This document shows, piece by piece, positions 1 through 10,247 of a DNA stretch of 64,000 nucleotides. The notes under the pieces were generated by a model, which was not told the origin of the DNA, did not search any database, and saw nothing but the letters and a program-made list of their open reading frames with translations. How positions within the stretch are numbered: the stretch's first letter is position 1; every line of letters starts with the position of its first letter. Where the stretch lies: positions 17,584 to 81,583 of the forward strand of contig VERH01000001.1 in assembly GCA_018882735.1 (NCBI GenBank), read 5' to 3'. The stretch comes from Candidatus Nanopelagicaceae bacterium (GTDB lineage Bacteria > Actinomycetota > Actinomycetes > Nanopelagicales > Nanopelagicaceae). The translations under genes and the position numbers were made by a program.

Positions 1-222
1 AAGGGTAAAGGCAACTGTTTGAACAAAGATTCCCGGCATTAGTAATTGCACATAATCAACTCCGGGGATTCCAGTTGAGATCGAGCCGCCAAAGACATAG
101 CGGAAAAGCAAAACGAACATAACGGGCTGGATGGTGGAGAAAATCAAGACTTCCGGAACGCGGATTAGTTGGAGCCATTGGCGCTTAGTTATAACTAAGG
201 CATCTGAAATAGCGTGTGACAT
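1..222 (-). CDS. ABC-2 type exporter permease, N-terminal part only (DrrB-like)
   Basis: The reading frame opens with ATG at 222 and runs off the left edge of the window, giving the first 74 residues. It starts MSHAISDALVITKRQWLQLI and continues into a hydrophobic segment (PVMFVLLFRYVFGG) followed by GVDYVQLLMPGIF, the typical beginning of DrrB/ABC-2 permeases. It lies 10 bases after the ATPase gene at 233-1261 on the same strand, so the two should form one exporter. Substrate is unknown. The rest of the protein cannot be judged. Confidence 0.85.
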   Translation of the reverse strand, partial: MSHAISDALVITKRQWLQLIRVPEVLIFSTIQPVMFVLLFRYVFGGSISTGIPGVDYVQLLMPGIFVQTVAFTL

Positions 223-232
223 CACTTATCCC

Positions 233-1261
233 TCACTTTTTCCTTCTCCGGCCACGAGCTTTTATCTCGCCGCCCTCTTCTGGCTTCTGCTCTTCGGCTA
301 CATGGCCAGTTAGTGAAATGAATACATCATCAAGTGATGGGCGCTTTAGGCCGATATCAAGAGGATGAATTCCTAAATCATCGAGTTGTCGAGCCGCTTC
401 GATTAGCGCTTTTGAACCAGTTGTGACCGGAGCAGAGACTTGGCGAATTCCCTCATCAACGCTGACATTTCCACCAGCGACTTTGGCAACAATCTCCTTA
501 ACTTGAGCGAGGTCATTTGCAGCAGCGACGATCTCCAACCGTTCGCCACCGACTTGTCGCTTAAGTTGATCTGAGGTTCCACGTGCAATAACTTTTCCAT
601 GGTCAACAACGACGATGTCATCGGCAAGATGGTCCGCTTCTTCCAAATATTGAGTGGTCAATAGCAATGTTGTTCCGCCTCTTACCAAACTCTTGATAAC
701 TCCCCACATTTCTTGGCGACCTCTTGGATCAAGGCCGGTAGTTGGTTCATCAAGGAAAAGAATCTTTGGTTTAACAATTAGCGATGCAGAGAGATCAAGC
801 CTTCTTCGCATACCACCTGAATATGTTCTTATCGGACGCTTCGCAGCATCGGTAAGGCTAAATTGTTCCAGCAACTCCGTGGCTCGCTGCTTCGCCGCTT
901 TTGGTGAGAGGTGATAGAGCCGACCAAACATGATTAAGTTATCCCAGCCCGTCAACGTTTCATCGACAGCGGCGTATTGGCCAGATAATCCGATTACTTC
1001 GCGGACTTTTTCAGGCTCTTTAATTACATCTATTCCTGCGACAGTTGCGCGACCAGAATCTGGAATTAGTAGCGTTGTTAGTACACGCACCGTAGTGGTC
1101 TTACCTGCACCATTTGGCCCAAGTACGCCAAGTACTGTGCCTTCACTCACATCAAGGGTGAGTCCATCGAGAGCGCGAACCTTGCCGCCGTCGTAAGTCT
1201 TCACCAAATCTTCTGCAATAACGCTTTTCACTGAGTAGAGAGTAGTAGCCTTGCTACTCAT
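233..1261 (-). CDS. ABC exporter ATP-binding protein, DrrA family
   Basis: A 342-residue ATPase that would power the adjacent membrane permease. Visible in order: Walker A GPNGAGKTTT (about residues 49-58), Q-loop region GLSGQYAAVDE, signature TYSGGMRRRLDLSASL, Walker B ILFLDEPTTGLDP, and the switch region LLLTTQYLEEAD. The C-terminal part, with LKRPSLDDVFISLTG, matches the accessory domain of daunorubicin-resistance (DrrA) ATPases. The tail is basic (RGRRRKK). Only 34 bases separate its start from a divergent MFS exporter. DrrA-type systems export drugs or lipids; the actual substrate cannot be read from sequence. Confidence 0.93.
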   Translation of the reverse strand: MSSKATTLYSVKSVIAEDLVKTYDGGKVRALDGLTLDVSEGTVLGVLGPNGAGKTTTVRVLTTLLIPDSGRATVAGIDVIKEPEKVREVIGLSGQYAAVDETLTGWDNLIMFGRLYHLSPKAAKQRATELLEQFSLTDAAKRPIRTYSGGMRRRLDLSASLIVKPKILFLDEPTTGLDPRGRQEMWGVIKSLVRGGTTLLLTTQYLEEADHLADDIVVVDHGKVIARGTSDQLKRQVGGERLEIVAAANDLAQVKEIVAKVAGGNVSVDEGIRQVSAPVTTGSKALIEAARQLDDLGIHPLDIGLKRPSLDDVFISLTGHVAEEQKPEEGGEIKARGRRRKK

Positions 1262-1295
1262 AACAAAATTAGGTTAGAAAACATGTTAGGAAGAA

Positions 1296-2882
1296 ATGAC
1301 TAAGCCCCTTACCCATCGCGAAATCATGATCATCATGAGCAGCCTTATGACTGGCCTGCTCCTAGCGGCCTTAGATCAAACTATCGTCTCGACTGCTTTG
1401 AAGATGATTGTGGAAGATTTCAATGGTTTAAATCATTATTCATGGGTCGTCACTGCGTATCTACTTACCTCAACCGCATCAACTCCGCTCTACGGAAAAA
1501 TCTCGGATCTCTACGGAAGAAGACCGGTCTATCAATTCGCAATCATCATCTTCTTAGTTGGTTCCTTCCTTGCCGGTGCGGCAACATCGATGGAGCAACT
1601 AATAATCTTCCGCGCAATACAAGGCTTAGGCGCTGGTGGATTAATGGCTCTTACTTTTGTAATTGTCGGCGATATCGTCTCGCCGCGCGAACGTGGAAAA
1701 TATCAAGGCCTCTTTGGCGCAGTTTGGGGGCTCTCATCGGTAGCCGGTCCACTTCTTGGTGGCTTCTTCTCAGATCGTGGCGAAATCCTCGGAATCACTG
1801 GCTGGCGCTGGATCTTTTATATAAATCTTCCCTTTGGAATTCTTGCTCTGATAGTTACCTCGATGGTGCTTCATATCCCCAAGACCAAACGTGAACATAA
1901 AATCGATTACTTGGGCGCGCTCCTTGTAGTAGCTGCCGTGGTCTTTGTTCTTGTGGGGCTCTCAGTCCTTGGACCAGAAAATGGCTGGAGTGATCCACGA
2001 ACAATAAGTGCGCTCTCCCTTGGCTCGGTAGTGGTTGTGCTTTATATGTTCTGGGAGAAGCGAGCGGTCGAGCCAATTTTGCCACTCTCGCTCTTTAAGA
2101 ACCATACCTTCACGCTGACCTCAATTATCGGCTTCATTATCGGCGCCGGAATGTTTGGAGCGATCATCATGCTTCCGCTCTACTTACAGATTGTTCAAGG
2201 AGCAACTGCGACGGAGGCGGGCCTAAAACTTATTCCACTGATGCTCGGAATTTTGATCGTCACGATAACAACAGGACGAATCATCACCAAGACCGGTAAA
2301 TACAAGATTTATCCGATACTTGGAACAATAACGATGAGTTTTGGCCTACTTCTTATGACCCAACTTGAAGTTGATACTCCTTACTGGCAGCTCTCTATCT
2401 ACGCGATAATCGTTGGCGCCGGGCTCGGCGCCTCTATGCAAACGATTGTTATTGCGTTACAAAACGCCGTAGATTTCAAAGATCTTGGCATCGCAACTTC
2501 ATCAAATACCTTCTTCCGCTCGCTCGGTGGCGCTTTTGGAACTGCGATATTCGGAACCATCTTGAGTACGCAAATTGGTAAGAATCTTGAGAGTGGCTTT
2601 ACCAACCTTGCTACAACAAACCCCGATAAGTTAGCTGGAGTAGATCCAACGGTGCTCAGCTCACTTGAAAATAACACCGAGGCAATTGCTACTCTTCCAG
2701 TTGAGGTGCAGAACACAGTTCTAGAAGCCTTCATGAACGCATTCCAAGTTGTTTTCTGGGCGGCATTTCCAGTCGTTGCGATTGGATTTCTCTTCGCGCT
2801 ATTCCTTAAGGAGAAACCGCTACAAGATAGCCATGAGCATGCATCCGCTCGCCAAGATGCTGCCGGAGAGTCGCTCGCTTGA
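1296..2882 (+). CDS. MFS drug exporter, DHA2 (14-helix EmrB/QacA) family
   Basis: A 528-residue integral membrane protein with about 14 hydrophobic segments, the length and layout of the DHA2 proton-driven multidrug exporters. The loop between helices 2 and 3 has motif [14 protein letters not shown], and helix 5 carries the exporter motif C region [10 protein letters not shown]. The N-terminal [10 protein letters not shown] is the classic DHA2 opening (motif D1). ATG at 1296 is preceded by AGGAAGA. The stop overlaps the TTG start of a second MFS gene, so the pair is probably translated together. A drug or metabolite efflux role is inferred from the family. Confidence 0.93.
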   Translation: MTKPLTHREIMIIMSSLMTGLLLAALDQTIVSTALKMIVEDFNGLNHYSWVVTAYLLTSTASTPLYGKISDLYGRRPVYQFAIIIFLVGSFLAGAATSMEQLIIFRAIQGLGAGGLMALTFVIVGDIVSPRERGKYQGLFGAVWGLSSVAGPLLGGFFSDRGEILGITGWRWIFYINLPFGILALIVTSMVLHIPKTKREHKIDYLGALLVVAAVVFVLVGLSVLGPENGWSDPRTISALSLGSVVVVLYMFWEKRAVEPILPLSLFKNHTFTLTSIIGFIIGAGMFGAIIMLPLYLQIVQGATATEAGLKLIPLMLGILIVTITTGRIITKTGKYKIYPILGTITMSFGLLLMTQLEVDTPYWQLSIYAIIVGAGLGASMQTIVIALQNAVDFKDLGIATSSNTFFRSLGGAFGTAIFGTILSTQIGKNLESGFTNLATTNPDKLAGVDPTVLSSLENNTEAIATLPVEVQNTVLEAFMNAFQVVFWAAFPVVAIGFLFALFLKEKPLQDSHEHASARQDAAGESLA

Positions 2883-4102
2883 AGTTGAATTCTCCATTTA
2901 AAGGACTTCCCCGCGAAGTATCAGTACTTACAACTATTTCCTTCCTAGTCGCAATTGGCTTTGGCCTAATAATCCCGGCCATCCCAATCTTTGCGCGCAC
3001 TTTTGGAGTAACTAATACTTTGATCGGCTTGATCATCTCAAGCTTTGCAATCATGCGCTTTTTATCTGGACTCTTCTCTGGAAAACTCGTTGATCGCTTC
3101 GGCGAAAGGTTGGTGCTTGGTACTGGCCTATTGATGGTCTCGGTATTTACCCTTTTAGCCGGCCTTGCCCAAACTTACGGACAACTGCTCTTCTTCCGCA
3201 CAGCTGGTGGACTTGGATCTTCGATGTTCTCGGTATCTGCTGGAGCTCTCCTACTTCGAGTTGTGGGAGATGACCAGCGCGGTAGAGCGCAATCTCTATA
3301 TAACGGCGGCTTTATTGCTGGCGGCGTTGCTGGTCCAGCATTTGGCGGAGCTCTTCTTGCAATCTCGCCTCGTGCGCCTTTCTTTATCTACACCGCACTT
3401 CTAATCGTTGCTGGCACGGTCTCGCTGATTTTCTTACATGAAAAACGTCTTGGTAGCGCAAGTAAATCTGTTGTAAGCGATACACCAGCGCTCACCATTA
3501 GAGAAGCGCTCAAGATTCGCCCCTATTTATATTCACTATTTCTTGCTTTCCTCGGAAGCTGGATCTTCTTTGGAATGCGCTCTTCAATACTTCCGCTCTA
3601 TGCCATCGATGATCTTGGTGTATCAACCGCGGTTGTGGGCTTGAGTTTTACCTTAGCTTTGATTGCCCAAGGCGCTGTGATGGTACGAGCTGGAAAATAC
3701 TCCGATAAGAATGGTCGCCGGCCGGTCATATTGGTGGGCTTTTTAATCACATTGCTTTCGCTAATTCTCTTAACGCTCTCTACAAATGTAACTTTATATT
3801 TGATCTCCATGTTAGTTCTTGGATTAGGCGCTGGATTCGCTACATCTGCCGGCGCAATTGTTGGCGATGTAATCAAAGGAAAGAGTGGCAAGGTTTACGC
3901 CTTCTGGCAGATGGCTGGCGATGCCGGAATGATGGTAGGCCCACTCTTATTAGGAGTTGTCGCTGACTTATTCACCTATCGAACTGCGGTGCTGGTAAGT
4001 GCCCTTGTCTTCTCGCTTGCAATCTTTATTGCAATAAAAATCCCCGAGACAAATTCTGCTCGCCTCGGGGATTCTGCTAAACCGCAGTTACGTGAGGATT
4101 AG
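2879..4102 (+). CDS. MFS transporter, DHA1-like (12-helix)
   Basis: A 407-residue transporter with about 12 hydrophobic helices. Motif A is [14 protein letters not shown] and the second half carries [14 protein letters not shown]. The proposed start is TTG at 2879, which overlaps the TGA of the preceding DHA2 gene (TTGA), so it depends on translational coupling; no other start gives a complete first helix. The last 60 bases of the gene contain a perfect inverted repeat that looks like the terminator of the opposite-strand gene, and the stop overlaps that gene's stop by four bases. Substrate unknown. Confidence 0.9.
   Translation: MKLNSPFKGLPREVSVLTTISFLVAIGFGLIIPAIPIFARTFGVTNTLIGLIISSFAIMRFLSGLFSGKLVDRFGERLVLGTGLLMVSVFTLLAGLAQTYGQLLFFRTAGGLGSSMFSVSAGALLLRVVGDDQRGRAQSLYNGGFIAGGVAGPAFGGALLAISPRAPFFIYTALLIVAGTVSLIFLHEKRLGSASKSVVSDTPALTIREALKIRPYLYSLFLAFLGSWIFFGMRSSILPLYAIDDLGVSTAVVGLSFTLALIAQGAVMVRAGKYSDKNGRRPVILVGFLITLLSLILLTLSTNVTLYLISMLVLGLGAGFATSAGAIVGDVIKGKSGKVYAFWQMAGDAGMMVGPLLLGVVADLFTYRTAVLVSALVFSLAIFIAIKIPETNSARLGDSAKPQLRED
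4033..4073 (-). terminator. Intrinsic terminator for the Bax1-like gene, inside MFS coding sequence
   Basis: A perfect 10-bp inverted repeat (AATCCCCGAG at 4039-4048, CTCGGGGATT at 4064-4073) encloses a 15-base loop. Read on the minus strand, the stem is followed at once by a T-rich run (ATTTTTATTG). This is a rho-independent terminator shape 26 bases past the stop of the minus-strand gene at 4099-4890. It lies entirely within the coding 3' end of the plus-strand MFS gene. Confidence 0.7.
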
Positions 4103-4890
4103 TCGTTTCCACCACGCAAGATTGCTAGTAGGCGCAAGATCTCTAGATACAACCAGATAACGGTCATAACTAGCCCAAAGCCAGCGCGCCATGACTCTTC
4201 CTGTGGAAGGCCCATGCGAACGCCCTGTTCGGCCTGATCGAAATCTAATATTAAGAAGAAGCTAGCAAGTGCAACGCCAGCCATCGCAAGCATCGGGCCA
4301 AAGACGCTTAGTGAGTAAAGACTTCCGCCACCTAGAAGAACGCTAATCAAGCTACCCATGGCAAGGACTAGATAGCCAAGAGTTGCGCCGATTAGTACTT
4401 TGGTGAACTTAGGAGTGGCGCGTAGCCGGCCGCTCTTGTACAAGAAGAGCATTCCAACGAAGGCTGCCACAGTCGCTACGACTGCTTGCTGAACGATTCC
4501 TGGATAGAAGAGTTCAAATGTTCTACTCAATATTCCCATCAATAACCCTTGGAATACTGCGTAGGTCATGTAGAGAGCCGGGCGAACGGTCTTACTAAAG
4601 GCGCCGATTAGGCCGGTTACAAGTCCGCCAACTAGACCGATGAATAAGAATGAGGATGGGAGATTTAAATACCAAGCTGCAGCGCCAACGGTGACTGCAA
4701 TTCCCAAAAGTATTCCGGTACGAGCGACAACATCATCCATCGTCATCCGTCCGGTGCGTAGCGATGACGCGGCTGGAGAATTAAATGCCTCTTCCAAATT
4801 ATCTTCTACTCTGGTTTGAGGAACTGTCTCCATGGCTGCGTATCCGCGCTTACCGTATGCACGGTTGAGAATCGGATTCGAACTATTCAT
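4099..4890 (-). CDS. Bax inhibitor-1/YccA-like membrane protein
   Basis: A 263-residue protein with a soluble N-terminus of about 55 residues, then seven hydrophobic segments, matching the actinobacterial Bax1-I family. The final segment region FLILDFDQAEQGVRMGLPQEESWRAGFGL contains the conserved acidic residues (DFD) of the pH- and calcium-sensing TMBIM fold. ATG at 4890 is preceded by AAGGAG at good spacing. In other bacteria such proteins are proposed calcium leak channels or protease regulators; the role here is not known. Its terminator lies in the convergent gene's coding end. Confidence 0.9.
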   Translation of the reverse strand: MNSSNPILNRAYGKRGYAAMETVPQTRVEDNLEEAFNSPAASSLRTGRMTMDDVVARTGILLGIAVTVGAAAWYLNLPSSFLFIGLVGGLVTGLIGAFSKTVRPALYMTYAVFQGLLMGILSRTFELFYPGIVQQAVVATVAAFVGMLFLYKSGRLRATPKFTKVLIGATLGYLVLAMGSLISVLLGGGSLYSLSVFGPMLAMAGVALASFFLILDFDQAEQGVRMGLPQEESWRAGFGLVMTVIWLYLEILRLLAILRGGND

Positions 4891-4964
4891 TGCTCTCCTT
4901 ATTAGTGGGTTTCATTATTAAGTTTTCTTGCCGTCAATTGCTTGCCAGCAACTTCTTACCAGCG

Positions 4965-5040
4965 TGGTGCCCCCGGTGGGGGTCGAACCCACACTTGGAC
5001 GATTTTAAGTCGTCTGCCTCTGCCATTGGGCTACAGGGGC
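4965..5040 (-). tRNA. tRNA with anticodon UAA (leucine codon UUA) but class I shape
   Basis: Read on the minus strand: acceptor stem GCCCCTG pairs with CGGGGGC (one G-U), followed by discriminator A and an encoded CCA (4965-4967). Anticodon stem GACGA/TCGTC holds loop CTTAAAA, so the anticodon is TAA. The T-arm is GTGGG-TTCGACC-CCCAC. The D-arm has GG in its loop but only three good pairs (GCC/GGC). The variable loop is just five bases (CAAGT), whereas bacterial tRNA-Leu normally has a long variable arm. The 5' ten bases overlap the stop codon region of the uracil glycosylase gene. Confidence 0.85.
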
Positions 5041-5729
5041 TTACCAGCGTGGGCAAATCTACCTGCCTTGCGCACAACCGAATCCAATTGGGATCGGGTT
5101 AGCTTTCCCGTAAAAGTATTCTGTTGGCTCGGGTGGTAACTACCGATAACTAACCTAATATTCCCGTCGCTTCCATGAAACTTGAAACTGGCGCCGTGGC
5201 TGAACTTTGGGCGCTTTCTAGGCAATTCCTCACCAATCTCGCCCAGGGCCTTAATCGTTGCCTTCCAAGCAATCCCACCAAGCGCCAAGTAGGCACGGGT
5301 CGTGGGAAAGAGCGCTTTGATCTCTTCGTTTAGCCAATCGCTACATTGCTCAATCTCATCCAAACTCGGTTTATTTCCCGGTGGCGCGCAATGCACCGTA
5401 CAAGTAATTCGTGTATCAAATAATTCCTGGCCATCATCTCTTGATTTGCTTGTATCTAACTTAGCTAGCCCATTTTTGTAAAGAGCGCGATACAACCAAT
5501 CCCCTGAACTATCACCGGTAAAGATCCGCCCAGTTCGATTTGCCCCATGTGCACCGGGAGCAAGTCCGACTACTAAAACTCGGGCATCATCAGGGCCAAA
5601 TCCGGGAACGGGTTTACCCCAATACTTCTCATCTTGATAGGCCTTCCGCTTAACAATTGAGATCTCCTCACGCCAATCAACTAACCTCGGACAAGCACGG
5701 CACTTGATTAACTTCTTATCAAGATTCAT
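5031..5729 (-). CDS. Uracil-DNA glycosylase, family 5 (UDGb type)
   Basis: About 232 residues. It should remove uracil, and possibly other deaminated bases, from DNA to start base-excision repair. Seen: an N-terminal CRACPRL cysteine pair that with later cysteines (CTVHCAPPGNKPS) would bind a 4Fe-4S cluster, motif 1 GLAPGAHGANRTGRIFTGD typical of UDGb, and motif GSYHPSQQNTFTGKLT near the C-terminus. I chose ATG at 5729, directly after the ppx stop, rather than a start 69 bases upstream inside ppx, because the protein then begins just before the cysteine motif. The TAG stop lies inside the 5' end of the neighbouring tRNA. Confidence 0.92.
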   Translation of the reverse strand: MNLDKKLIKCRACPRLVDWREEISIVKRKAYQDEKYWGKPVPGFGPDDARVLVVGLAPGAHGANRTGRIFTGDSSGDWLYRALYKNGLAKLDTSKSRDDGQELFDTRITCTVHCAPPGNKPSLDEIEQCSDWLNEEIKALFPTTRAYLALGGIAWKATIKALGEIGEELPRKRPKFSHGASFKFHGSDGNIRLVIGSYHPSQQNTFTGKLTRSQLDSVVRKAGRFAHAGKPL

Positions 5730-5730
5730 C

Positions 5731-6669
5731 TTAATTATTTCTTGGCGCTGCGATTGACCAAGCCATGCCATCGAGAATATCTCGCTCCGAGGCGACAAAT
5801 TCAGTTGCGCCGGTTGCCTTCATAATCCGATCCAATACAAGTGCGCCAGCTGCAATCACATCGACTCTTCCAGGATGCATATAGCCAAGGGATGCGATCT
5901 CATCACGAGTCATCGATAAAAATAGTTTTGAAACCTCAGAAGTTTTCTCAGCGCTAATTCGAGATAAGTGAATTGCGTATCGGTCATACTCCGCAAGATC
6001 AAGAGCTGCTGCTGCAACCGTGGTTGCAGTTCCAGCAACTGCGATCAAGGTACGCGCCTGCTTGATTGGTACGACCCGGGCGGCTTCTGCAATCGCGCTA
6101 TCAATATCGGCAATTGCCGCATCAACGCTCGCTCTTGTTGCCGGGGCGCTTGCGAAATGGCGCTCGCTCATACGAACACAGCCAATATTCACGCTCTTTG
6201 CAAAACTAACTTCTTTCTCACCGTATACAAATTCCGTAGAACCGCCACCAATATCTATTACTAAGAACGGAGCATCGGAGGGGTGCATATCGCTTATTGC
6301 GCCGGCAAATGAGAGTCGAGCTTCCTCATCTCCGGAAATGACTTCTGGCTCTATACCTAAAATTTCGCGAACTCCGTCGATAAATAAAGCGCGATTTTCA
6401 GCATCTCTTGTGGCGCTCGTGGCGCAGAATCGAATCGCAGTGACTCCACGGCGCGCAATCTCCTCGCTAAATGAAGCGGTTGCTTTCAAGGTCCGCTCGA
6501 TAGCAGCTGGATCAAAGCTCTTATTCTTATCTACGCCCTGGCCAAGTCTTACTATCTCCATAGTTCGGTAGAGCTCCCGGAAATTACCTACAGAACTATC
6601 GTTAGAAACATCAGCAATAAGTAATCGAATTGAATTTGTTCCACAATCAATCGCTGCAACTCGACTCAC
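5731..6669 (-). CDS. ppx: Exopolyphosphatase / pppGpp phosphatase (Ppx/GppA family)
   Basis: A 312-residue protein of the ASKHA fold. It would release phosphate from polyphosphate or hydrolyse pppGpp. The phosphate-1 loop AAIDCGTNSIRLLIAD is at the extreme N-terminus, the phosphate-2 motif VIDIGGGSTEFVYG near residue 140, and VAGTATTVAAAAL near residue 215. It is the short single-module form found in actinobacteria, without the C-terminal HD-like domain of E. coli Ppx. Start is GTG at 6669, five bases after the DUF501 stop. Which substrate it prefers is not decided by sequence. Confidence 0.93.
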   Translation of the reverse strand: MSRVAAIDCGTNSIRLLIADVSNDSSVGNFRELYRTMEIVRLGQGVDKNKSFDPAAIERTLKATASFSEEIARRGVTAIRFCATSATRDAENRALFIDGVREILGIEPEVISGDEEARLSFAGAISDMHPSDAPFLVIDIGGGSTEFVYGEKEVSFAKSVNIGCVRMSERHFASAPATRASVDAAIADIDSAIAEAARVVPIKQARTLIAVAGTATTVAAAALDLAEYDRYAIHLSRISAEKTSEVSKLFLSMTRDEIASLGYMHPGRVDVIAAGALVLDRIMKATGATEFVASERDILDGMAWSIAAPRNN

Positions 6670-6674
6670 TTCGC

Positions 6675-7187
6675 TTAGCTCTCCTTAGCTCTTCGCTCTA
6701 AACAATTTCCGTTCTCCCACCATTGCCCAATTCTCGCTAACGTTTCATCGCCAAGTGGATTTACGCCAGGACCTGCGGCTAGCGAATGCGCAACAAGTGA
6801 ATGAAGGCATTTAACTCGATCTGGCATTCCGCCCGCAGAAATCCCAGCAACCTCCGGTACATCTATGCCAAGCGCAGTGCGCGCAGCGATGTAGTCATCG
6901 TGGGCGGCGTGATATTCCCCAGCAAGTTCAGCATCATCTTTTAAACGTTGATTCATATCATCCATAAGATTTGAGTTTTCCAGAGTTGATATCTCAGAAG
7001 TGAGATTGGGGCATGTGGCGTAATAGAAGGTCGGAAATGGCGTGCCATCACTTAGACGCGGTGGCGTCTCGACGACAGCGGGATTTCCACATGGACACCT
7101 AAAGGCGATGCGATGAACATCTCTGGGGCGACGTCCTAATTGAACTTCAAGTGCATCTAGATCAGATTGATCTGGTTTCTCACTCAT
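6675..7187 (-). CDS. DUF501 family protein
   Basis: A 170-residue protein of unknown function, recognised by the DUF501 pattern LGRRPRDVHRIAFRCPCGNPAVVET and PTFYYATCPNL. Conserved cysteines (CPCG, CP, CLHS) and histidines suggest metal binding, which is an inference. It sits between ftsB and ppx, the same place it holds in mycobacteria, and is probably co-transcribed with them. Confidence 0.9.
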   Translation of the reverse strand: MSEKPDQSDLDALEVQLGRRPRDVHRIAFRCPCGNPAVVETPPRLSDGTPFPTFYYATCPNLTSEISTLENSNLMDDMNQRLKDDAELAGEYHAAHDDYIAARTALGIDVPEVAGISAGGMPDRVKCLHSLVAHSLAAGPGVNPLGDETLARIGQWWENGNCLERRAKES

Positions 7188-7203
7188 ATCTCACCGGCGC
7201 TTA

Positions 7204-7647
7204 TTACGGATTTGCGCTGCCGACGCCGACTGAAGTTATCGAGGAGATAATTCGAGCGTACCAAGGCACTCCGAGTGGAAAGTCTTCATTGATTGGGGCT
7301 GCACCTTCCGTTGTATTAGATGCTTCATTTCCAGCGCCAAGAATTATGTATTGCCGCTCACCTGGAAGCACAAAGTGAAGCCTGGTTCTTGCTTGGGAGC
7401 GGACATAATCGGGATCACGCCATCGCTCTAACTCAGCGCGCGCCTCAAGAAGCTTTGCACGGTTAGAAGCAACGCTGGCTTCAAGAGCGCTGATTTGAGC
7501 GCGTTGTGCGAAGTAATGCTGGGTTGGAGGCGCAAGAGTTACTGCGATAGAGAAGAGAACGATAAAGAGAATTAATAATCGAGTAGAGATTCCGCGGCGT
7601 TCTGCAAAATCACTAAAGGCGCCGCGAAGCGAGAGCTTTCGCCTCAT
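7204..7647 (-). CDS. ftsB: FtsB/DivIC-like septum formation initiator
   Basis: A 147-residue bitopic membrane protein. A basic cytoplasmic N-terminus is followed by one transmembrane helix (about residues 24-42, LLILFIVLFSIAVTLAP), a heptad-like coiled coil (about 50-85), and the family motif RWRDPDYVRSQARTRLHFVLPGERQYIIL with the usual W-x-DP-x-Y. FtsB/DivIC works in the FtsQLB division complex. A strong AGGAGG lies six bases before ATG 7647. The gene follows eno, as in other actinobacteria. The C-terminal 40 residues are not conserved. Confidence 0.92.
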   Translation of the reverse strand: MRRKLSLRGAFSDFAERRGISTRLLILFIVLFSIAVTLAPPTQHYFAQRAQISALEASVASNRAKLLEARAELERWRDPDYVRSQARTRLHFVLPGERQYIILGAGNEASNTTEGAAPINEDFPLGVPWYARIISSITSVGVGSANP

Positions 7648-7670
7648 CGGTAACCTCCTAGACTCTAGAT

Positions 7671-9631
<1,961 letters not shown>

Positions 9632-9644
9632 CAAAGTTTTCGAA

Positions 9645-10244
9645 TTACTTATCAGTTACCGCATCGCCGGCGGGTTCGGATGGGATGACTGAGAAGGTCT
9701 TGCTATCCCATACTCCGTAGCGGGGATTGATTACGATTTTTACACTCTTAGCCTTTTCTGAGACTAGACCTTCAATCAATTGATTTACTGCAGCATCATC
9801 AGAACCAGCTTCAGTTGCAGCTGAGCTGATCTTGCGCAAAATTAAATCACGTCTTAAAACCGCATCAAGGCTCTCTCGGGCTATCGATGCATTTGCTAGA
9901 ACTGAAGGAAGCATCTCTTCGCCACCAATGTTCTGGTAAATCTCTGCTTTGTAGGCCTCCAGCTCAGACTTGGCGATTTCAATTGATGCATCTTTAGCAA
10001 TTTCATCGATGAGGATATTTGAGATCATGAAGGAGAGTTGATTTCTTGTTAGCGCTTCGCCGGTCTCAAGCTGCATCTGGGAGGTATCAACCTCATCACG
10101 TTGCGCGAGAATTGAATCTACCTGAGATTGCAGCGTTTCCAGGGTGATCTCAACATCGCCAACTGTGGCAGCGCTGTTCATCTGGGAGCAACCCGTTAGA
10201 AATAGAGCTAACGATGCCAATACGGCGATGAAATACTTCTTCAC
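9645..10244 (-). CDS. Lipoprotein with SurA-like N-terminal domain
   Basis: A 199-residue exported lipoprotein. The signal peptide MKKYFIAVLASLALFLTGCS ends in lipobox LTGC, so the cysteine at residue 19 would be lipidated. The rest, beginning SAATVGDVEITLETLQSQVDSIL, has the helical layout of the SurA/PrsA N-terminal chaperone domain, but no PPIase domain follows. An extracytoplasmic folding role is inferred. Start is GTG 10244 with GAGGT upstream, three bases after the mfd stop. Confidence 0.82.
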   Translation of the reverse strand: MKKYFIAVLASLALFLTGCSQMNSAATVGDVEITLETLQSQVDSILAQRDEVDTSQMQLETGEALTRNQLSFMISNILIDEIAKDASIEIAKSELEAYKAEIYQNIGGEEMLPSVLANASIARESLDAVLRRDLILRKISSAATEAGSDDAAVNQLIEGLVSEKAKSVKIVINPRYGVWDSKTFSVIPSEPAGDAVTDK

Positions 10245-10247
10245 GTT

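Noticed and set aside
4890..5139. Two plus-strand ORFs of 65-70 codons over the tRNA region
   Set aside because: They run antisense through the tRNA and the 3' end of the uracil glycosylase gene, have no start signals, and their peptides look like random translations.
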